This document shows, piece by piece, positions 59,684 to 64,000 of a DNA stretch of 64,000 bases. The notes beneath the pieces are model-generated. The model worked only from the letters and a program-made list of their open reading frames with translations. It had not been told where the DNA came from and made no database searches. The position numbers and the translations under genes were made by a program. Numbering within the stretch: the first letter of the stretch is position 1; each line of letters starts with the position of its first letter. Source of the DNA: Aphelenchoides besseyi (lineage: Eukaryota > Nematoda > Chromadorea > Rhabditida > Aphelenchoididae); NCBI GenBank assembly GCA_024699855.1, contig JAMPIQ010000002.1, positions 8,618,001 to 8,682,000 of the forward strand, read 5' to 3'.

Positions 59684-60831
59684 TCACAATCTCATCTACG
59701 GTTTTATATGAACGATTTCTCTGATATGCGTCGTCATGCGACCTCTCAGTACATCGTAAACTTTAGGGCTATTTCATTCGAAACGCAGAACGGCAATCGG
59801 GTGGTCGTAAAGACGGTTGTTGCGAATTCTGTTCTTTGTTTTTGCACTTTAATATCAAGCAAAAATGTTGAATTCTGCAAAACGTTAAGAGCTTTCTGGT
59901 GCGTTTGAGATTGTAAATGCGCAGTCTTGTGATACAGTAATAAAACTGTCAGACTGATAGTCGTCGAATGGGAAACGAACTCTGATTCTTGCACTTTATT
60001 TATCATCAAAATGTGGTTGGAAATTCAAATTCGCTAGTTGGGGTGATTTCGCAAATCGTTCAAGTTTGTGTTAAAAGAACATTTTATTTTGACACCATCA
60101 ACCAGTGACTTCTATCTCCGGTCGTTTTGCTTGGCCACTTGATTTTAGTTTATGACGTTCATCTGAAAGTAACCCCAACAAAAGTTGTTGTCTTTGACGA
60201 TGCCCAACTTTCTGGCTCTCGATTTCGCACCATCTTTACTTGGATCGCAAAAATGGTTGCTTGTCGTTCATTTTGAAGGCCTGATATCGGCTTGCAAAAT
60301 GTAAGCACGACCACTGATCGCTTTCCGAGATTTCATCGGAAGAATAGCAGCAATCGTTGAAACTTCGACCAAAACAGGTCGTTTTTATTGCTCACGTCTA
60401 CGAAACATCAACACTCATGTGTACTTCTACTGACTATTTTGTTATGAGGTAACGGTCGCGACGATCGACGGAAAAGTAAGGTAGCGAAGTCGCCATATGT
60501 GCAAAACGGTGATTCTTTCAAAGTTGAAATTTCTCTGCGTCCAAGCGAGTGATTTCAATCGATTCACCAAACCAGTTTGTGACATTTAAGAGTTGATAAG
60601 AAGCAATCGGAAACTCATTGCTTTCCACCCACACCATATTTCAATGTTGTTGTTCGCAAAAAGGTTAACAAACTGAAAGCTTTGCACAAAAGAATGCCGT
60701 CACTGATAAAACAAAGAGTTAATTGGCGTCCACGAGCTTAACATTCACCCACCTAACCCATTTTCTTAACAATAAGACGGTTTTTTCGGTTATGAATAAA
60801 CTAATCAGTTAAGCAAAAAGCGTTCACAATC
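59684..60831. other. Intergenic; possible relic around 60.14-60.6 kb
   Basis: No intact gene. From about 60150 one plus-strand frame behind TTTTAG reads a protein-like segment (DVHLKVTPTKVVVFDDAQLSG) to a TGA at about 60270, with further short pieces downstream that do not join. It may be a decayed gene or chance. Confidence 0.3.
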
Positions 60832-62028
60832 ATGTTCATTTCGATTTTTCTTTTTGCTTTTCTATCCTCTGACGCCGTAGCTGCTTCTGATGGCTCAGAT
60901 GAAGGTTGGGAAGCTCCGTTGATCACATTCAACGCCAGTCTTGGAACGCCGGCGCAACAAATTAAATTCGCTGTAGCTCCCGACTATGAAGATGTTTTAG
61001 TCATTGGTGAGTTCTGTGTTGGGATTGCATGTAAGCAATTGAATGGCAACCGAACTTTCTACAAGCCGAGCAAGTCTTCAACCGCAAATGATACCGGATT
61101 CGAAGTGAAGTCACGATATGGCCATTCAATCGTTTTGGGCGAATATATTTCCGAACAAATCACCGTAAACGAAAGTGTTAATATGTTGGATTAACACATT
61201 CTTAAGGTTGACACTTTGAAAGCTGTTCCATTGGAAATCGGTGTGTTGAAAAGAGCGTCGCCAACTTTCTATCATTTAAAAGCAGATGGAGTGTTTGGTC
61301 TTTCACTAAAGAATTATTACCGTTCACACGGTGAATTCAAATCAGCATTCAACTCTCTTCTCCAAAACGCGGATACTCCACAAGCAACAGTGTGGATTAA
61401 TCAGTGAGTTACAAGTCAATCGTTTTATTTCTTACTTATAGTGCGACTTCAAACGCTGATCGCTACGGTCACATCGTCTTTGGCAGTCAATCGCATAAAA
61501 AATATTGTAAAGGCAGTCCTCAATTTTATCCAAAATCCTTCGAGTACTCATTTAACGTCGATAAGTCAGTCAACTGAAGTGTAGAAAAGTAGCATTCTGT
61601 TTAGATTTCGCTTTGGATCTGTACAGTCACATAGGTCTGTAGACTCGAAAATCGATTTCACATCCCGTTTCATTTCAATTCCATCTTTGGAATATCAGTT
61701 GATATTGCGCGCTATCGGCATCAATAATCCCAAAGCCTTTTCTTGTTCCTCTATAACCGGAATCGACTTGCAATTGAAAATTGGCGGGAACTACTATTCC
61801 ATTAGTCCAGACGATTACACTTACAAAGATTCGAATGTGAGTTGAAAAGTCAGTTTTGTTGCTTACAAACTATAGGGCTATTGCAATCTTTTACTTGTTG
61901 ACAACGGTAATTACTATAACGATGGAAATGGATGGATTCTTGGCTATCCGTTTCTCATCAACAGATGCACTACGTTTAACCAGCAAAAAGCGTCTATCGG
62001 ATTCTCTCCCTCACTCTCAAGCAAATAG
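60832..62028 (+). CDS. Pepsin-fold (A1) protein lacking catalytic residues
   Basis: Five exons, signal peptide MFISIFLFAFLSSDAVA. The fold is recognised by ITFNASLGTPAQQIKFAV at the start, ADGVFGLSL after the flap, and GWILGYPFLINRCTTFNQQKASIGFSPS at the end, the usual A1 C-terminal block. Both catalytic Asp motifs are gone: where LGTPxQ...DTGSS is expected the chain reads VAPDYEDVLV, and where DTGT is expected it reads KIDFTSRFISIPS. It should be secreted and proteolytically inactive; a ligand-binding or decoy role is possible. The C. elegans genome also has many ASP paralogues, some degenerate. All introns are clean and the frame is intact, so it is not a simple pseudogene. Confidence 0.82.
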
Positions 62029-62189
62029 GAATTCATTCGTGGTCGGCGTTTTTGAGTGAACCGATTGATGTCGATAAAGACGAATTCTTGTTTTCTTTGT
62101 TCGAAATTTGTACCAAACTCATAACAAATATCTTTATTGAAACTTATTTAAAGCAAACAAATGGCAAGTTCTGGATTCGCACGAGATTC

Positions 62190-63196
62190 TTACATTAGCG
62201 AACAACAAGTACGCTGTGAAGTTTGAATTTGATCGTTGTAGCGTTCCTTTTGTCTTTGTATAGCCCATGCTAATTGTTGAATTTTTGAAACTGGAGGACA
62301 ATCAGCTTCGGCAAGAACCATATCCTAAATGCCAAAAGATACCAACAAAAAACTTGAAGGAACTCACGTTGTCTTCTTCGAATGGATTAACTCGAATGCT
62401 CATTCCTTCAAAATAGTCCGATTCAAAAGAGTGATAGTCGGGCTCACGATTGTTCTAAACAACAATTTCATCAAAAAAAAACAGTACACAGATTACCTGT
62501 TCATTCAATCTCAATGAGTTCGTCACAAACGAATTTTGAGTTGAATCGTATGTCGTAAGATGAGAAGGCGTGAATTGGTCATGTTGCGGATAGTATTCTG
62601 TTTCGAAGAGCGGATTCGCTTTGATCTTCATAACCGAACCGTCAGCTCGTTGCCATTCGTGACTGTGTCGAAATTGGAGATCTTCGAGTTCTCGCCGCAA
62701 CTTCTCGGCCAATCGTTGTGTAGCCGTAGTTCCCGAATCAGAATCATTCGATGAAGCTGGAGATCTATCATTTTCTTGATCGACTTCTTTTGTAACAAGT
62801 TCAGACATCGGATTGGGAACCGTCGATGAAATCGCTTCTGTTTCGTGATTATTACCATTCAGATCGCACTGATCGACGCTTTCAAACTCAACAGGCGCAC
62901 AGATCTCGTAGACTAAACAATCGAATGGCTATCAATTAGGAAAAGAAATCCCACTTACTGGACGTTCGCATTTGAGTGTCGGAACGATTTTCGCGGTTGT
63001 TTGCTGTCAACATTTCAGAGTTCGTTGTTGTGCGTCGACGATTCTTCACAGAAAAATAGTCTTCGTGCTCGAGGTCGTCCCGTTCGTTCTCTATCGCTTT
63101 GAAACCAATTTCATCGAATTGCTGATGTAGATCAGGACACGAGCCACAATTCACATCCGCATTTCCATTGGCAGAAGTCGCTCTTTCCGTCGACAT
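62190..63196 (-). CDS. Acidic coiled-coil protein with a C-terminal CaaX box
   Basis: Four exons from MSTERATSANGN at 63196 (directly behind TTTGCAG) to TAA at 62190. The N-terminal half is polar and acidic. The middle has TATQRLAEKLRRELEDLQFRH, a predicted coiled coil, and SVMKIKANPLFETEYY. The last exon has PPVSKIQQLAWAIQRQKERY and ends QRTCCSLM: a CaaX box with a preceding Cys, suitable for farnesylation plus palmitoylation. Paralemmins end in a very similar CCSxM and are also acidic coiled-coil plasma-membrane proteins, but the rest does not clearly align, so this is only a structural analogy. Expected location: inner face of the plasma membrane. Confidence 0.6.
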
Positions 63197-63386
63197 CTGC
63201 AAATAACGGTCTTTCGGTGCGCAATAATCTGCGGTGGTGTTATTTTTGCGTGAAAAAAGCGTTTAAGAAGAAGTTTGCGCGCGCGGTTAGTGTTAAACAC
63301 GAGCAAAACTCCGCAATGTTGTGACGCATGCGATGAGCCGGGCACCACGACCATCGCAAACGCTCTGCGTTATTAACAGACGAGCG

Positions 63387-64000
63387 CTAATTTCGTCTGC
63401 GCGACTGGCCAACCGAATTTGGCTCTTTGTTGTGGACTGTGATGTCCGAAAGCAACTCTTGACTTCCGGTAATACGCAAGGAATTTACTTTCGAACTGCT
63501 GCAAACGTCTGCAATTGAGTTCCAGAACTTTGGACTGCGCGTTGAAGGTGTGGAAGCGATCGGAGTCACAAAGTTCCGAAGATTTGAATGATCCTCAGAC
63601 TGAAAGAAAATCCAAAACGCATCAAAAACAACAGATTACCGAGTTTTGGGTTTGAAGAGCGTGCTTTCGATGTCGCCGTTTTCTCCGTCGTTTGAGTACC
63701 AGAGCCCCGATCGGTTGTCCAGAGAAAGCTGCAAAAAGTGGGCGATAAGTGGGAAAACAAACTCTTTTTCTTTCAAATTCTTACGACTAGAATAAAACCC
63801 TTTAGCTGTTCGGTTGAGACGACAGAAGCTAATTTCTCATCTGTCCAATAACCCGCAAAATCTCGACATGAACTCTTTTCCAACTCACTTGGAATCGTAG
63901 TGAATTTAACAGAGTAGCTGTTTGTTGGGAATGAAGCGAGGGAATTAAAAGCCTGTGGAGTGTAGGTATCGAACGGGACTAAATGCTCGAGCTACAACAA
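63387..64000 (-). CDS. 3' part of an unrecognised gene, running off the right edge
   Basis: On the minus strand an exon at about 63814-63992 reads LEHLVPFDTYTPQAFNSLAS and later DFAGYWTDEKLASVVSTEQL. It joins after an intron (about 63733-63810) to LSLDNRSGLWYSNDGENGD, looking like beta-propeller or beta-sandwich strands. The next exon (63387 to about 63596) is open as SEDHSNLRNFVTPIAST to a TAG at 63387, but phase agreement with the preceding exon is imperfect: the beta-rich frame would instead stop at about 63568. The end of the protein is therefore uncertain. No family recognised; the 5' part lies outside the window. Confidence 0.4.

Overview
This window looks like nuclear DNA of a nematode. 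The genes are split by many short introns (mostly 37-50 bases, GT...TTTAG or TTTCAG). Several products belong to families that are typical of or expanded in nematodes: MLT-10-like, SXP/RAL-2, DUF229, an ShKT protein, a FAT-type desaturase and a nematode-style 7-TM receptor. Several start codons sit directly behind a splice-acceptor-like CAG, which fits spliced-leader trans-splicing. The species cannot be named from the sequence. I assembled gene models by eye from reading-frame continuity and splice signals, so outer coordinates span introns and some first or last exons are uncertain.

0-17 kb: the tail of an ESCRT-III CHMP4/VPS32 gene, a short terminal-inverted-repeat element, a SAC3-domain gene, a long unrecognised gene, an AAMP/Sqt1 WD40 protein (minus strand), a small protein probably carrying lipid at both ends, a bacterial-type guanine deaminase, a proline-rich protein, a block of broken coding sequence (about 10.65-11.67 kb), and a multi-exon DUF229 gene.

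17-32 kb: a two-finger C2H2 protein followed by about 7 kb with no confident gene, then an MLT-10-like moulting gene, two tandem SXP/RAL-2 secreted proteins with TATA boxes, and a small heat-shock protein with TATA and heat-shock-element-like sites upstream.

33-48 kb: a classical SDR, a secreted ShKT protein, a DHRS4-like SDR with a peroxisomal-type tail, a front-type fatty acid desaturase, an allatostatin-C-like neuropeptide precursor, a frame-broken secreted Cys-rich gene, a PAQR/adiponectin receptor, an ATMIN/ASCIZ zinc-finger protein with TQT motifs, and a second DUF229 gene.

48-64 kb: Rap1, a HIG1-domain mitochondrial protein, a 7-TM receptor, a four-repeat Cys-rich secreted protein, an SLC22 transporter whose large intron holds an opposite-strand gene, a sigma-like GST, DHRS1, an ELOVL6-like elongase, a pepsin-fold protein that has lost both catalytic DTG motifs, a CaaX-terminated protein and the end of a further gene.

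The genes are mostly unrelated neighbours. Lipid and redox metabolism is well represented (desaturase, elongase, PAQR receptor, three SDRs, GST), and secreted nematode families cluster at 25-35 kb. The most interesting items are the bacterial-type guanine deaminase, the AST-C-like precursor, the inactive aspartic protease, the gene nested within SLC22 and the dual-lipidation candidate. I found no rRNA, tRNA, CRISPR array or clear autonomous transposon.
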